Below are positions 17,393 to 25,438 of a DNA stretch of 64,000 nt, piece after piece. Below the pieces are notes generated by a model that had not been told where the DNA came from, did no database searches, and saw only the letters and a program-made list of their open reading frames with translations. The first letter of the stretch is position 1, and every line of letters begins with the position of its first letter. The DNA is taken from assembly GCF_016464305.1 (NCBI RefSeq), contig NZ_JAEIOJ010000013.1:73238-137237 (forward strand), in the 5' to 3' direction. The position numbers and the translations under genes were made by a program. Origin of the DNA: Umezawaea beigongshangensis (GTDB taxonomy: Bacteria > Actinomycetota > Actinomycetes > Mycobacteriales > Pseudonocardiaceae).

Positions 17393-19153
17393 ATGAACGA
17401 CACGGCTACGGCGACATCGACGGGGGAGCCCCGGCGCCTCCGCTGGGCGGCCCTCGTGGCAGTCGGTGCTCTGGCGGGCACCCTGGCCCTCCTCGGCACG
17501 ATGTCGAGCCACCCGGAGGCTCACGCGGTCGAAGCACCGGTGGACCTGGGTGTCGCGGCGAGCTTCTCGGTGCTGGGCGGTCAGTCCGTCACCAACACCG
17601 GTGAGAGCACCCTGAGCGGAGACCTCGGGGTGAGTCCGGGAACGAGCATCACAGGTTTTCCGCCGGGCGTGGTCGGCGGCACCATCCACATCGACGACGC
17701 GGTGGCCGATCAAGCGCAGGCCGACCTGACGGTCGCCTACAACGACGCCGCGGGCCGTGCGCCCACCGGGAACGTTCCCGCGGACCTCGTCGGGCTGACC
17801 CTGGTCGGAGGCGTGTACCGGGCACCCGGTGCGCTCGGGCTGTCCGGGACGCTGACCCTCGACGCCGAGGGCGACCCGAACACCGTCTGGATCTTCCAGG
17901 TGGCCTCGGAGTTGATCACCGCCTCGAACAGCTCGATCAACCTGATCAACGGAGCCAGGGCGTGCAACGTCTTCTGGCAGGTCGGCAGCTCCGCCACGCT
18001 CGGCACGAACTCCGACTTCGTCGGCACGATCATGGCGCTGACGTCGATCACGGCGAACACGGGGGCGGACGTCCGGGGCCGCGCGCTCGCGCGCAACGGC
18101 TCGGTCACCCTGGACGACAACACGTTCGTCACCGAGCAGTGCGAGGCCGTTCCGACGACCACAACCACGACCACCACGACCACCACCACGGACGCCACGA
18201 CGACGACGGTGCCGACGATCACCACGACGACGACCGTGCCGACGGTCACCACGACCGACGCCACGACCACGTCCGTGCCGACCGGCACGGACGTCACCAC
18301 GACGACCGTGCCGACGATCACCACGACGACCGGTACGGCGACCGGCACGACCACCGGTACGGCGACCGGTACGAACACGACCTCGCCGAGCACCACCACG
18401 TCGCCGACGACCACGACCACGGGCGTCACGACGACGACCACCGGTGTCACCACGACGACGACCGGCTCGAAGACCACGACCGCGCCGACCACCACGTCCC
18501 GTACCACCGCGGTGCCGACGGCCACGTGCGCCACCACGACCACGTGCCCCACGGCGACGTGCCCCACGTCGACCACGTGCCCGAAGCCGACGACCACCAC
18601 GACGACGACGGCGACGTGCGCTCCGACGGCCACGTGCCCGTCCACGACGTCCGTGCCGACGACGACGGCGACGTGCGCTCCGACGACCACGTGCCCGTCC
18701 ACGACGTCCGTGCCGACGACGACGGCCACGTGCGCTCCGACGACCACGTGCCCGTCCACGACGACCGCCACGGCGACGACGGCCACGACGACGACGGCGA
18801 CGTGCGCTCCGACGACCACGTGCCCGACGCCGACGACGGCCACCTGCGCCCTCACGTGCGCCACCAGCACGACGACCGGTCGGACGACGACCGCGCCGAC
18901 GAGCACGCCGGGCACCGGGTCGTCCACCTCGGCCACGACCACCGCGGCGTGGGGTGGCGCGGGTCAACTCGAATCGCCCACTCGTCCCCGTGGCGCGGTG
19001 CGACCGGTGCACGTCCAGTCGCGGTCCGCGGAACTCCCCGACACCGGGGCCAGCACCCCGTTCGGTCTGCTGGTGAGCCTCGGTGCGCTGCTCCTGGCGC
19101 TGGGCGGTGCGCTCATCTGCGTCCGACGTCGGTGGACGCGGTCGAACGGGTAG
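17393..19153 (+). CDS. Sortase-anchored DUF3494 (ice-binding-like) surface protein with a Thr/Cys-rich stalk
   Basis: 586 residues. A signal segment (about 18-47) is followed by a DUF3494 domain (about 50-235), recognised by ASFSVLGGQSVTNTG, GDLGVSPGTSITGFPPG and the terminal GRALARNGSVTLDDNTF. Then come about 270 residues of Thr-rich low complexity with regularly spaced Cys (TCAPTTTCPSTT-type units), including a 19-residue repeat. The C-terminus is LPDTG (548-552), a hydrophobic span and RRRW: a cell-wall sorting signal. Ice binding is known for some DUF3494 proteins; many others are surface adhesins, which fits the wall anchor better. Confidence 0.85.
   Translation: MNDTATATSTGEPRRLRWAALVAVGALAGTLALLGTMSSHPEAHAVEAPVDLGVAASFSVLGGQSVTNTGESTLSGDLGVSPGTSITGFPPGVVGGTIHIDDAVADQAQADLTVAYNDAAGRAPTGNVPADLVGLTLVGGVYRAPGALGLSGTLTLDAEGDPNTVWIFQVASELITASNSSINLINGARACNVFWQVGSSATLGTNSDFVGTIMALTSITANTGADVRGRALARNGSVTLDDNTFVTEQCEAVPTTTTTTTTTTTTDATTTTVPTITTTTTVPTVTTTDATTTSVPTGTDVTTTTVPTITTTTGTATGTTTGTATGTNTTSPSTTTSPTTTTTGVTTTTTGVTTTTTGSKTTTAPTTTSRTTAVPTATCATTTTCPTATCPTSTTCPKPTTTTTTTATCAPTATCPSTTSVPTTTATCAPTTTCPSTTSVPTTTATCAPTTTCPSTTTATATTATTTTATCAPTTTCPTPTTATCALTCATSTTTGRTTTAPTSTPGTGSSTSATTTAAWGGAGQLESPTRPRGAVRPVHVQSRSAELPDTGASTPFGLLVSLGALLLALGGALICVRRRWTRSNG
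18613..18763 (+). repeat. 57-bp tandem repeat inside the surface-protein stalk
   Basis: Copies start at 18613, 18670 and 18727 (the third truncated to 37 bases). Each encodes 19 residues containing two Cys in a Thr/Pro/Ser background. The first two copies differ at one position. Unit period and near identity suggest recent slippage or unequal crossing-over. Confidence 0.85.
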
Positions 19154-19958
19154 CGCTGTGAGCCGGTGGTGTCCGGTCGGTGCCGAGCACGTGGGCGCTG
19201 GCCGGACACCACCGGCCGGGCGCGGGTCGCCGCGCCCGGCCACGCTCCCCGCGGAACGGGCGAACCGTTCGGCGGGGAGCGCCCGAGGAGTCGTCTCGCG
19301 CGGTCGGAGACGCTTCCTCGGTGCGGTGTGGACGTAGCGGGGGGCACATCGAGCGCCGACGTCCGAGTCGGCGCCGCCTCGGGCGCAGCACGAAGCCCGG
19401 CCGGTCCGGCCGGAGGCAGGAGCGCTGAGATGATCTCGAACCGGTCCAGTTCCGCCGCCGACGTCGAGAACGGGACCGCGTCATGACGGGCACCGCTCCG
19501 CCGGACCCACCGGACCCGCCGGACCCACCCCCGTCCGAAACCGAATCCGTTCCACCGGACGCGGAGGTGGTCCGCGGCAGGCTGTGGCGCAGGCGTGTCC
19601 GGATCAACGTGAGCCGTCGTCGACGACCGCGTTCCACCGATCGCTGATCACCTCCTCGGCACGTCCACGGCGCACCTGGTCGGGCGGACGACCGCACTGC
19701 GAACGTACCGGGGGGCGGTGGCGAGGTGGACGCCTCGCTGCCACGTTCGTCGAGCTGGCGGACACCCCGGTCAACCCCCTGTTCCGGAACCGCTCCGGGA
19801 GCGGGACGCGACCGCGGTGCTGGGGCCGCTGCGGTGGGGGCAGACATCGCCACCACCGGCCTGCGGCAACGACGTTCGATCCGCGACCAGGTGCTGACCG
19901 GGCGGTTGCCCGCCGCACGAGGTCGGCGGGCGCCCCGGGGGCACGCGGGCCGGCCCGA
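19154..19958. other. 805-base stretch with two tiny coupled ORFs and otherwise unclear content
   Basis: No full-length gene is recognised. Two short plus-strand frames are worth noting: 19430-19486 (18 residues, CAGGAG seven bases before its ATG) and 19483-19647 (54 residues), which overlap as ATGA. The second is Pro/Asp-rich at first and Arg-rich at the end (GRLWRRRVRINVSRRRR). They could be a translationally coupled peptide pair or the truncated start of a lost gene. The remainder shows many open frames but no family. Confidence 0.3.
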
Positions 19959-20714
19959 TCACCGGAGCGGCGACCCCGCGCGACTCGTGACCAGGTCTCG
20001 CAGTTCCCTGGTCGGCGCGAGACCCAGGTCGGTGTGGAGGAGGCGGCTGAACCGGTCGAACGCGTGCACCGCCTCGGACTGGTTGCCCTCGGCCAGGTGC
20101 ACCCGGATGAGAGCGCTGTGCGCGCTCTCCCGCAGCGGATCGGCCCGGACGACCACTCCCGCCGCGGCCGTGGCGTCACCGAAGCGCCTCGCCTCGACCA
20201 GGCCGTCCACCACCGCCTCCAGCGCGTGGAGCCGGAGCTGGCGCCAGTCCTCGGCTTCGAGGAGGACCCAGTCGTCGTACCAGAGCGGCAGCAACTCCGA
20301 CGACAGGGTGGCGACCGCCCGCGCGCTCAGGTCCACCGCCGCGTGCGGACCGGTTTCGAGCAGGCGGTGGGCGAGCGCCCTGGCGTCGTGCAGGTCGACC
20401 GAGACTCCCGGCGCGAGTTCCAGGCTGGACGGGGTGATCAGCAGCGTTTCCCGGCAGGTGCTACTCATGCGGATCAACGTCGACCTGAGGGCCGCGTAGG
20501 CGTGCCCCTCGGTCGAGGAGCTCCACAGGGAACCCGCCACGAGCAGCCGCCCCGCCACCCGGTGGCGCATCGCCATGAACGCCAGCAGGCGTTCTGCACC
20601 TCTGGAGACGGTGATGGCGTCGGTTCCCCCGGTGAGCTGGAACCCGTCGAGGAGCGCGACGCGCAGACCGCTTCGGGGCACCAGGCGCACGTCCGGTGCC
20701 GCCAGCGGAGTCAT
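19959..20714 (-). CDS. SARP/BTAD-type transcriptional activator
   Basis: 251 residues. N-terminal winged helix (LRVALLDGFQLTGG, SRGAERLLAFMAMRH, AALRSTLIRM, the OmpR-like DNA-binding fold of SARPs) followed by a bacterial transcriptional activation domain (about 100-245; ARAVATLSSELLPLWYDDW, RLHALEAVVDGLVEARRFGD, SALIRVHLAEGNQSEAVHAF). These regulators commonly activate secondary-metabolite genes, but the nearest cluster genes are 27 kb away, so its target is unknown. Start at ATG 20714; the frame stays open upstream through degraded sequence. Confidence 0.85.
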   Translation of the reverse strand: MTPLAAPDVRLVPRSGLRVALLDGFQLTGGTDAITVSRGAERLLAFMAMRHRVAGRLLVAGSLWSSSTEGHAYAALRSTLIRMSSTCRETLLITPSSLELAPGVSVDLHDARALAHRLLETGPHAAVDLSARAVATLSSELLPLWYDDWVLLEAEDWRQLRLHALEAVVDGLVEARRFGDATAAAGVVVRADPLRESAHSALIRVHLAEGNQSEAVHAFDRFSRLLHTDLGLAPTRELRDLVTSRAGSPLR

Positions 20715-20996
20715 GAGTTCCGGTGCCCGTGTCGTTCGGGCAGATCCGATGGGGTGATCACGGAGGGCCTCCCGACCTCGTGCCGCGCGAGCCGCGCGTC
20801 CGCTGCGGACGGGGACCGAACCGTCGGCCGAGAGTTCCTGTCCGCCGGACGACGGCACGGGCACGGTCTCCGCTCGCGCAGGCTTTCCACGGCCGAAGCC
20901 GCCATGCGCGGTCCTCGGTGTGCCGCCGTTCAAACCACCCGTTCGAGGGTCGGCTCCGCCGGTGCTACGACTCGCAGCTGGTGCGGAGGTCCGGAG

Positions 20997-21161
20997 GCAG
21001 GACACGGGGCCGCAGGAGTTGGTGTTGCCGCCGCCGTGGACGGTCTTGCCCGGGTCGGCGCTGGTGCAGTCGATCGTGTCGTTGCCGCCGGAACCGAACA
21101 CGGTGGTGTCGTTCTGCGTCACGCCGGGGCTGGTGGTGCACGGGACGACCGCCGAGCTCAC
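20997..21161 (-). pseudogene. Fragment resembling an RTX-type Gly/Asp repeat secreted protein
   Basis: One minus-strand frame gives VPCTTSPGVTQNDTTVFGSG, then GGNDTIDC and GKTVHGGGNTNSC. The GGNDTI and GGGN units recall the calcium-binding beta-roll of RTX-like proteins, and paired Cys suggest an exported protein. There is no start, signal peptide or stop in context. Treated as the remnant of a lost gene; weak. Confidence 0.3.
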
Positions 21162-21204
21162 CGCCACCGGTGGCGCACCGGGGCCCGCCTCCCGGCGGAC
21201 CGGC

Positions 21205-21400
21205 GTGGAGAGCGTGCTCACGCCGCAGGAGTCGCAGATCGCGTCGCTGGCGGCGGAGGGGCTGACCGACGAGGAGATCGCCGACCGGCTCCACCTGTCG
21301 CACCGCACGGTCGGCGGCCACCTCTACCGGGTGTTCCCGAAGCGGGGCACCACGGCTCGCGCCCAGTTGCGGGACGTGCTGACGGAGCCGCGTCTCGCGT
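21205..21400 (+). pseudogene. Orphan LuxR-type HTH domain (C-terminal fragment)
   Basis: Reads LTPQESQIASLAAEGLTDEE, then IADRLHLSHRTVGGHLYRVF and PKRGTTARAQLRDVL: a complete LuxR/GerE HTH as found at the C-terminus of large LuxR regulators. Nothing upstream resembles the sensor or ATPase part of such a protein, and no stop codon follows at the expected place; the frame runs on antisense through the aldo-keto reductase gene. Likely a truncated relic. Confidence 0.6.
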
Positions 21401-21450
21401 GGCGGCTGCCGGTGTCCGCCCGCTCCTGGCCGGTCGGACACCGGCACCGG

Positions 21451-22431
21451 TCAGACGTGCATCCGGGCCAGGCCCGCCTCGGTGTCGCGCTCGCCGGTGA
21501 TCCCGGTCTCGGTCACCGCGCGTTCGAGGACGGCGAGGTCGTCGCCGCTCAGCGCCAGGTCGGTGGCGGCGGCGTTCTCGTCCAGCCGCGAACGGCGTCG
21601 GGTACCGGGGATCGCGACGGCGCCCCGCGTCTGGACCCACGCGAGCGCGACCTGGGCGGGGGTGGCGTCCCGGTCCGCGGCCATCCGCCGGACCCGGTCG
21701 ACGACCCGCAGGTTCGCCGCGATGGCGTCGGGCTGGAACCGGGGGAGCGAGCGCCGGGCGTCTCCCGGCTGGAGGTCGTCGACCCCGGTGATCTCTCCGG
21801 TGAGGAACCCGCGCCCGAGCGGCGAGAACGCGACCAGGCCGATGCCCAGCTCCCGGAGCACGTCGAGCACGCCGTTGCCGAGCAGGTCGCGGGAGAACAG
21901 GGAGAACTCCGACTGGACCGCGGCGAGCGGGTGCACCGCGTGCGCGCGGCGGACGGTGGCGGCCGAGACCTCGGAGAGCCCGATGTGGCGGACGAGCCCG
22001 TCGCGGACGAGTTCGGCCATGCCGCCCACGGTCTCCTCGATCGGCACGGCGGGGTCGACCCGGTGCAGGTAGAACAGGTCGATCACGTCCGTGCCGAGGT
22101 GGCGCAGCGAGCGCTCCGCCGCGCGGCGGGCGTACTCGGGGCGGCCGTTGAGGCCGTGCGGCCGGCCGTCGTCGTCGAACTCCGTGGCGAACTTCGTCGC
22201 CAGCACCACCTCGTCGCGCCGGTCGCCGATCGCGCGGGCGACGAGCTTCTCGTTCTCGAACGGCCCGTACGCCTCGGCCGTGTCGACGAACGTCACGCCG
22301 ACGTCGAGGGCGTGCCGCAGGGTCGCGACTGCCTCGGCCTCGTCGGTGGTGCCGTAGAAGGCGCTCATCCCCATGGCGCCGAGTCCCTGGGCGGAGACGG
22401 TCAGACCGTCACCCAGTGTCGTCTGCTTCAC
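21451..22431 (-). CDS. Aldo/keto reductase
   Basis: 326 residues of the AKR family (TIM barrel, NADPH-dependent carbonyl reduction). The catalytic tetrad is visible: Asp50 and Tyr55 in VDTAEAYG, Lys80 in LATKF, His123 in YLHR. The C-terminal AIPGTRRRSRLDENAAA region binds the NADPH phosphate. It belongs with AKR13-like stress reductases. Its start overlaps the stop of the upstream 66-residue gene by 4 bases, so they are co-transcribed, under the ArsR-type operators at 22630-22680. Confidence 0.92.
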   Translation of the reverse strand: MKQTTLGDGLTVSAQGLGAMGMSAFYGTTDEAEAVATLRHALDVGVTFVDTAEAYGPFENEKLVARAIGDRRDEVVLATKFATEFDDDGRPHGLNGRPEYARRAAERSLRHLGTDVIDLFYLHRVDPAVPIEETVGGMAELVRDGLVRHIGLSEVSAATVRRAHAVHPLAAVQSEFSLFSRDLLGNGVLDVLRELGIGLVAFSPLGRGFLTGEITGVDDLQPGDARRSLPRFQPDAIAANLRVVDRVRRMAADRDATPAQVALAWVQTRGAVAIPGTRRRSRLDENAAATDLALSGDDLAVLERAVTETGITGERDTEAGLARMHV

Positions 22432-22628
22432 CTCTTCTCCTGGTCGTGTCCGCAGTGCTCGCCGAGCACCCGGAGGGGACGGTGCGTCCGCACCGGCACG
22501 TCCCCCGGCTCGCGGGAGGTGCAGCCCTCCTCCCCGAAGCGGTGGCAGGGGTGGAAGAACTCGGTGTCCTCGACCTGGTCGGCGGTGAGGACGGAGACCC
22601 GGTCCCCCACTTCGACGGGAGCAGTCAT
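22428..22628 (-). CDS. Small Cys/His-rich protein, unknown
   Basis: 66 residues from ATG 22628. The sequence MTAPVEVGDRVSVLTADQVE is followed by a Cys/His-rich part (HPCHRFGEEGC, GEHCGH) that could bind a metal or react as a thiol sensor. It is translationally coupled to the aldo-keto reductase gene (4-base overlap) and sits directly behind ArsR-type operators. No family recognised. Real coding status is supported by coupling and by its promoter position. Confidence 0.55.
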   Translation of the reverse strand: MTAPVEVGDRVSVLTADQVEDTEFFHPCHRFGEEGCTSREPGDVPVRTHRPLRVLGEHCGHDQEKR

Positions 22629-22629
22629 A

Positions 22630-22647
22630 GTTTGATACATGTCAAAC
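22630..22647. promoter_or_regulatory. ArsR-type operator 1
   Basis: GTTTGA-N6-TCAAAC is a perfect inverted repeat, also readable as GTTTG-N8-CAAAC. It begins two bases upstream of the start codon of the 66-residue gene, so a bound repressor would block transcription of that operon. Confidence 0.75.
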
Positions 22648-22658
22648 AAGATGCGCTA

Positions 22659-22680
22659 CTGTTTGGCGCATGTCAAACAG
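22659..22680. promoter_or_regulatory. ArsR-type operator 2
   Basis: CTGTTTG-N8-CAAACAG shares the GTTTG-N8-CAAAC core with operator 1; the two centres are 31 bases apart, about three helix turns. It spans the ATG of the ArsR gene (22670), which points to autorepression. Confidence 0.75.
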
Positions 22681-23020
22681 TGAGTGGGGTGAGCCGTCAC
22701 CGGCCTTCCCGGAGCCGGGACGGGAGGAGATCGACCTGGTCACCGCGCTGAAGGCGCTCGCCGATCCCGTCCGGCTGCGCATCATCCGCACCCTGGCCGA
22801 CGACCGCTACCACCCCTGCTCGGTGCAGGAGTACGGCCTGGACGTCCACAAGTCCACGCTGTCGCACCACTTCAAGACGCTGCGGGAAGCGGGCATCACG
22901 TCGACGCGGGTGCGGGGCCGCGAGCACGCCGTGCGGTTGCGGCGCGACGATCTCGACGCCCGCTACCCCGCTCTGATCGACAGCGTGCTCGCGGCCGCCG
23001 CGGAACTGGGCCGCGTGTGA
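22670..23020 (+). CDS. ArsR-family winged-helix repressor
   Basis: 116 residues: VTALKALADPVRLRIIRTLA, then HKSTLSHHFKTLREAGI (recognition helix) and the wing RVRGREHAVRLRRDDL. Classical metal sites such as ELCVCD are absent; a single Cys50 sits in HPCSVQEYG, which would suit a redox or electrophile sensor, but this is inference. It is divergent from the 66-residue/aldo-keto reductase operon, with two operators in between. Its stop is 4 bases from the convergent UBP zinc-finger gene. Confidence 0.9.
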   Translation: MSNSEWGEPSPAFPEPGREEIDLVTALKALADPVRLRIIRTLADDRYHPCSVQEYGLDVHKSTLSHHFKTLREAGITSTRVRGREHAVRLRRDDLDARYPALIDSVLAAAAELGRV

Positions 23021-23024
23021 CGGA

Positions 23025-23375
23025 TCAGCGGTGCAGGTGCGCGACCCAGTCCTCCGGCACCCGCCCGGCGGGTCCCGGCGCGGCCTGCGTGAGCGGACGG
23101 TGCTCCGGTGCGGCGAGCGCGGGACCGTTCTCGTGCATGACCTCCTCGCCGTAGTCCCAGAACCACTCCTCGCCCGGCTCGAAGCTGCGCGCGAGCCGGT
23201 GCCCGGAGGTCGCGGCGTGCGTGCTGGCGTGCTGGCCGGGCGAGGAGTCGCAACAGCCGATGTGACCGCACTCGGCGCAGCGGCGCAGGTGGAACCACCA
23301 GCCCTGCGGGGTCGAAACTTCGCAGTCGGCACAGCCCGTGCCGCTGGGCGGCACCGCGGGGTCGATACCTTGCAC
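23025..23375 (-). CDS. UBP-type zinc finger protein
   Basis: 116 residues, start GTG 23375 with GGAGGA six bases before. The central part has the Cys/His pattern of the ubiquitin-hydrolase-type zinc finger (GCADCE, RRCAECGHIGCCD, QHASTHAATSGHRLARSFE, EWFWDY). Bacterial stand-alone members are common in actinomycetes and lack a known ubiquitin partner; their role is unknown. It overlaps nothing and is convergent with ArsR. Confidence 0.85.
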   Translation of the reverse strand: MQGIDPAVPPSGTGCADCEVSTPQGWWFHLRRCAECGHIGCCDSSPGQHASTHAATSGHRLARSFEPGEEWFWDYGEEVMHENGPALAAPEHRPLTQAAPGPAGRVPEDWVAHLHR

Positions 23376-23840
23376 GACTCTCCTCCGTTCTGCCGTCCCG
23401 CGCGGTGACGTCGGCACCGTCGCGGAACGGCGGTTCTGATCGGGCCCGGTCCACGACGGACCGGGTCGTCCTCACACGCTATGCCCGGTCCCGCCCTGGA
23501 GCTCGCGACCGGCGGACGGGTCGTGCTACTGGAGAAGGACGTCGCGATCCTGAGTCACGGCAAGCTGGCCGCGCTGCGCCGGGAGGACGTCGCGCTGCCC
23601 GCCCGGCTGGCCGAGCGCCCGGTGAGCGCGGAGGAGGTGGCGCTGTGCCGGCGGCGAAGCCGTCCCTCGGTGGTGTTCGCCCCGGCCGTGCGCGCGAGCG
23701 GCTGCACCTGGCGGTCTCCTCCGACGGGTACCTGCCCACCGGTGCCGGTGTGTTCCCGGCTTCCTGCGCGCTAGCAGCCCACGAACGTCAGCGGCCCGCG
23801 AACGTCAGCAGCACCGGGCGCTGCCTGCCGTGGCCCGGTG
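23376..23840. other. Intergenic stretch with a doubtful 97-codon frame
   Basis: A plus-strand frame 23481-23774 starts with ATG and gives MPGPALELATGGRVVLLEKD and AILSHGKLAALRREDVALPA, which looks protein-like for about 65 residues, then turns Cys/Pro/Ser-rich. No ribosome site precedes it and no family was recognised. It may be a short gene or the remnant of one. Nothing else is seen in the interval. Confidence 0.3.
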
Positions 23841-24074
23841 TCACACCTGGTGGCGCAGACGGGTCGCCTCGTCCCCGGACAGGCGGTTGGTGACGCCGCA
23901 GGCGGTGCACTGCGTGCTGTACCTGGTCCTGACCGGAAACAGCGGCACGAAGAAGAGCGTGAACCTGGTGACGGACCTGTGCAGGGGGTGCGCCGCCCGG
24001 TTGCCGCACCGGGGGCACAGCAGCGTCAGCACCGTGAGGACGAAGACCTTGGTCCGGAAGCCGAAGATGACCAC
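23841..24074 (-). CDS. Zinc-ribbon protein (zinc_ribbon_15-like)
   Basis: 77 residues, GTG start at 24074. MVIFGFRTKVFVLTVLTLLC begins with a short hydrophobic segment, followed by CPRCG (Cys20, Cys23), TRFTLFFVPLFPVRTRY and CTACG (Cys56, Cys59). The pattern is that of the small actinobacterial zinc-ribbon domain proteins of unknown role. The two CxxC pairs can bind one zinc. Confidence 0.8.
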   Translation of the reverse strand: MVIFGFRTKVFVLTVLTLLCPRCGNRAAHPLHRSVTRFTLFFVPLFPVRTRYSTQCTACGVTNRLSGDEATRLRHQV

Positions 24075-24337
24075 GTTCGTCGCTCCACATCAACTGCCCG
24101 CGGATCGTGGGCTCGGTACGGAACCACACTTTAACAGCTGGTCTCACGATCATCCGATCAGCGGATGCGAGGTCAGCGGTCGTGCGCTGGAGGGAGGACG
24201 CCGACATCGCCCCGGTCCCGTCCGCTGCTGGGCCGGACCGCGGCTGGTCCGGCGCCGCGGGGCCTGGTCGGGTTCGCCGCCGGAACTTCGCGTCGCGGGT
24301 CTTCCGCGCGCCTGTTCGGCACCGCCGGGTTCGTCGC

Positions 24338-25381
24338 TCACCGGTAGAGCGCGTCGGTGATCGCCGTCCAGCGCGGGTCCGGCCCGGAGGGCGTCAGCAC
24401 CATCCGGTTCGGCGTGAACGCCACCGCGACGTCCAGGTCGGGGTCGGCGAACGCGAGCGCGCCGCCCGCGCCGGTGTGCCCGAACGCCCGCGGGTTCGGG
24501 GCGAACGGCCGCAGTTCGTTCGGCAGCGAGTACCCGGCCGCGAACCTCGTGCCGCCGCCCAGCACCTCGTCGTGGCCCTCGCTGCGCGGCGCGGTCGCCT
24601 CGGCCAGCGCCGTCCTGCCCAGCAGACCGCCCAGCCTCCCGAGCAGCAGTGCGAGCGCCCGTGCCGTCGCGTGCCCGTTGGCGGCCGGGATCTGCGCCGC
24701 CCGCCACGCCGCGCCGTTGACCGCGTTCGGCACGACCAGGTCCGAGGGGTTGGTGAACGCCCGCACGGCGATCAGCGGCGGCACGACCGGCGGGGCGGCG
24801 GCCGGTTCCGGCGGCAGCACGAACGCCGGTTCACCCGGCCCCCGCCACCCCAGTTGCACGCCCAGGTCGGCGACGAGGTCGCGCGGTTCGCGACCGGTGG
24901 CCCGGCGCAGCACCTCGCCGACCAGCCAGCCGAACGTGACCGCGTGGTAGCCGTGCCGGGTGCCGGGCTCCCACCACGGCCGCTCGGCGGCCAGCGCGGC
25001 GGTCATCGCGCCCCAGTCGTGGAGGCTGCCCGGCGGCAGCGGCTCGCGGATCGCGGGCAGACCCGACCTGTGTGCCAGCAGGTCCGCGGTGGTGGTGTCG
25101 ATGCCGAGTTCCGGCCAGTACCGGCGCACCGGCGCGTCGAGGTCGAGCAGCCCGTCTCGCACCGCCACGTGCGCCGCGGTGGCCAGGACGGCCTTGGAGA
25201 CGGAGAAGACGTTGACCGCCGTGTCCCGTTCCCACGACACGCGACCGGCCTCGTCGCGGGTCCCGTGCCACACGTCGACCACCGGTTCGCCGCGGGCGAC
25301 GACCGCCAGCGCCGCACCACCGCCGCCCACGTGCTCCCGGAACGCCTCCACCACGTGCCGGAACGCCGGATCGCAGATCAT
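24338..25381 (-). CDS. Serine hydrolase of the beta-lactamase/EstB family
   Basis: 347 residues. Nucleophile Ser60 and Lys63 in FSVSK, a Tyr in GTRHGYHAVTFGWLVGEVL in the YxN position, and HTGAGGALAF as the third motif: the set used by EstB-type esterases and D-aminopeptidases of the class C fold. No signal peptide, so a cytosolic esterase or amidase is likely. The ATG at 25381 is preferred because GAGG lies nine bases before it; ATG 25390 would leave no room. Divergent from MarR, whose palindrome overlaps the promoter. Confidence 0.87.
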   Translation of the reverse strand: MICDPAFRHVVEAFREHVGGGGAALAVVARGEPVVDVWHGTRDEAGRVSWERDTAVNVFSVSKAVLATAAHVAVRDGLLDLDAPVRRYWPELGIDTTTADLLAHRSGLPAIREPLPPGSLHDWGAMTAALAAERPWWEPGTRHGYHAVTFGWLVGEVLRRATGREPRDLVADLGVQLGWRGPGEPAFVLPPEPAAAPPVVPPLIAVRAFTNPSDLVVPNAVNGAAWRAAQIPAANGHATARALALLLGRLGGLLGRTALAEATAPRSEGHDEVLGGGTRFAAGYSLPNELRPFAPNPRAFGHTGAGGALAFADPDLDVAVAFTPNRMVLTPSGPDPRWTAITDALYR

Positions 25382-25392
25382 CGCCCACATCC

Positions 25393-25420
25393 TCAACCTA
25401 GGTTGCGCAACCAAGGTTGA
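25393..25420. promoter_or_regulatory. Likely MarR operator
   Basis: A 28-base palindrome with 13 of 14 paired positions, centred on the perfect GGTTGCGCAACC (25401-25412). It lies between the divergent serine hydrolase and MarR genes and repeats the element TCAACCt/aGGTTG on both sides. Confidence 0.75.
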
Positions 25421-25438
25421 ACATGTCAGCCTGCGACC

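Noticed and set aside
18613..18763. Regular repeats that might be a CRISPR array
   Set aside because: No unique spacers; the repeats are in frame and encode the Thr/Cys stalk.
19584..21500. A long plus-strand frame over the SARP gene
   Set aside because: No family match; the minus-strand frame gives a clear winged-helix/BTAD protein. Only the LuxR-like end of a neighbouring frame was kept as a fragment.
23481..23774. A 97-codon plus-strand frame as a confident gene
   Set aside because: No ribosome site, no family, and its last third looks like random translation; mentioned only in the intergenic note.
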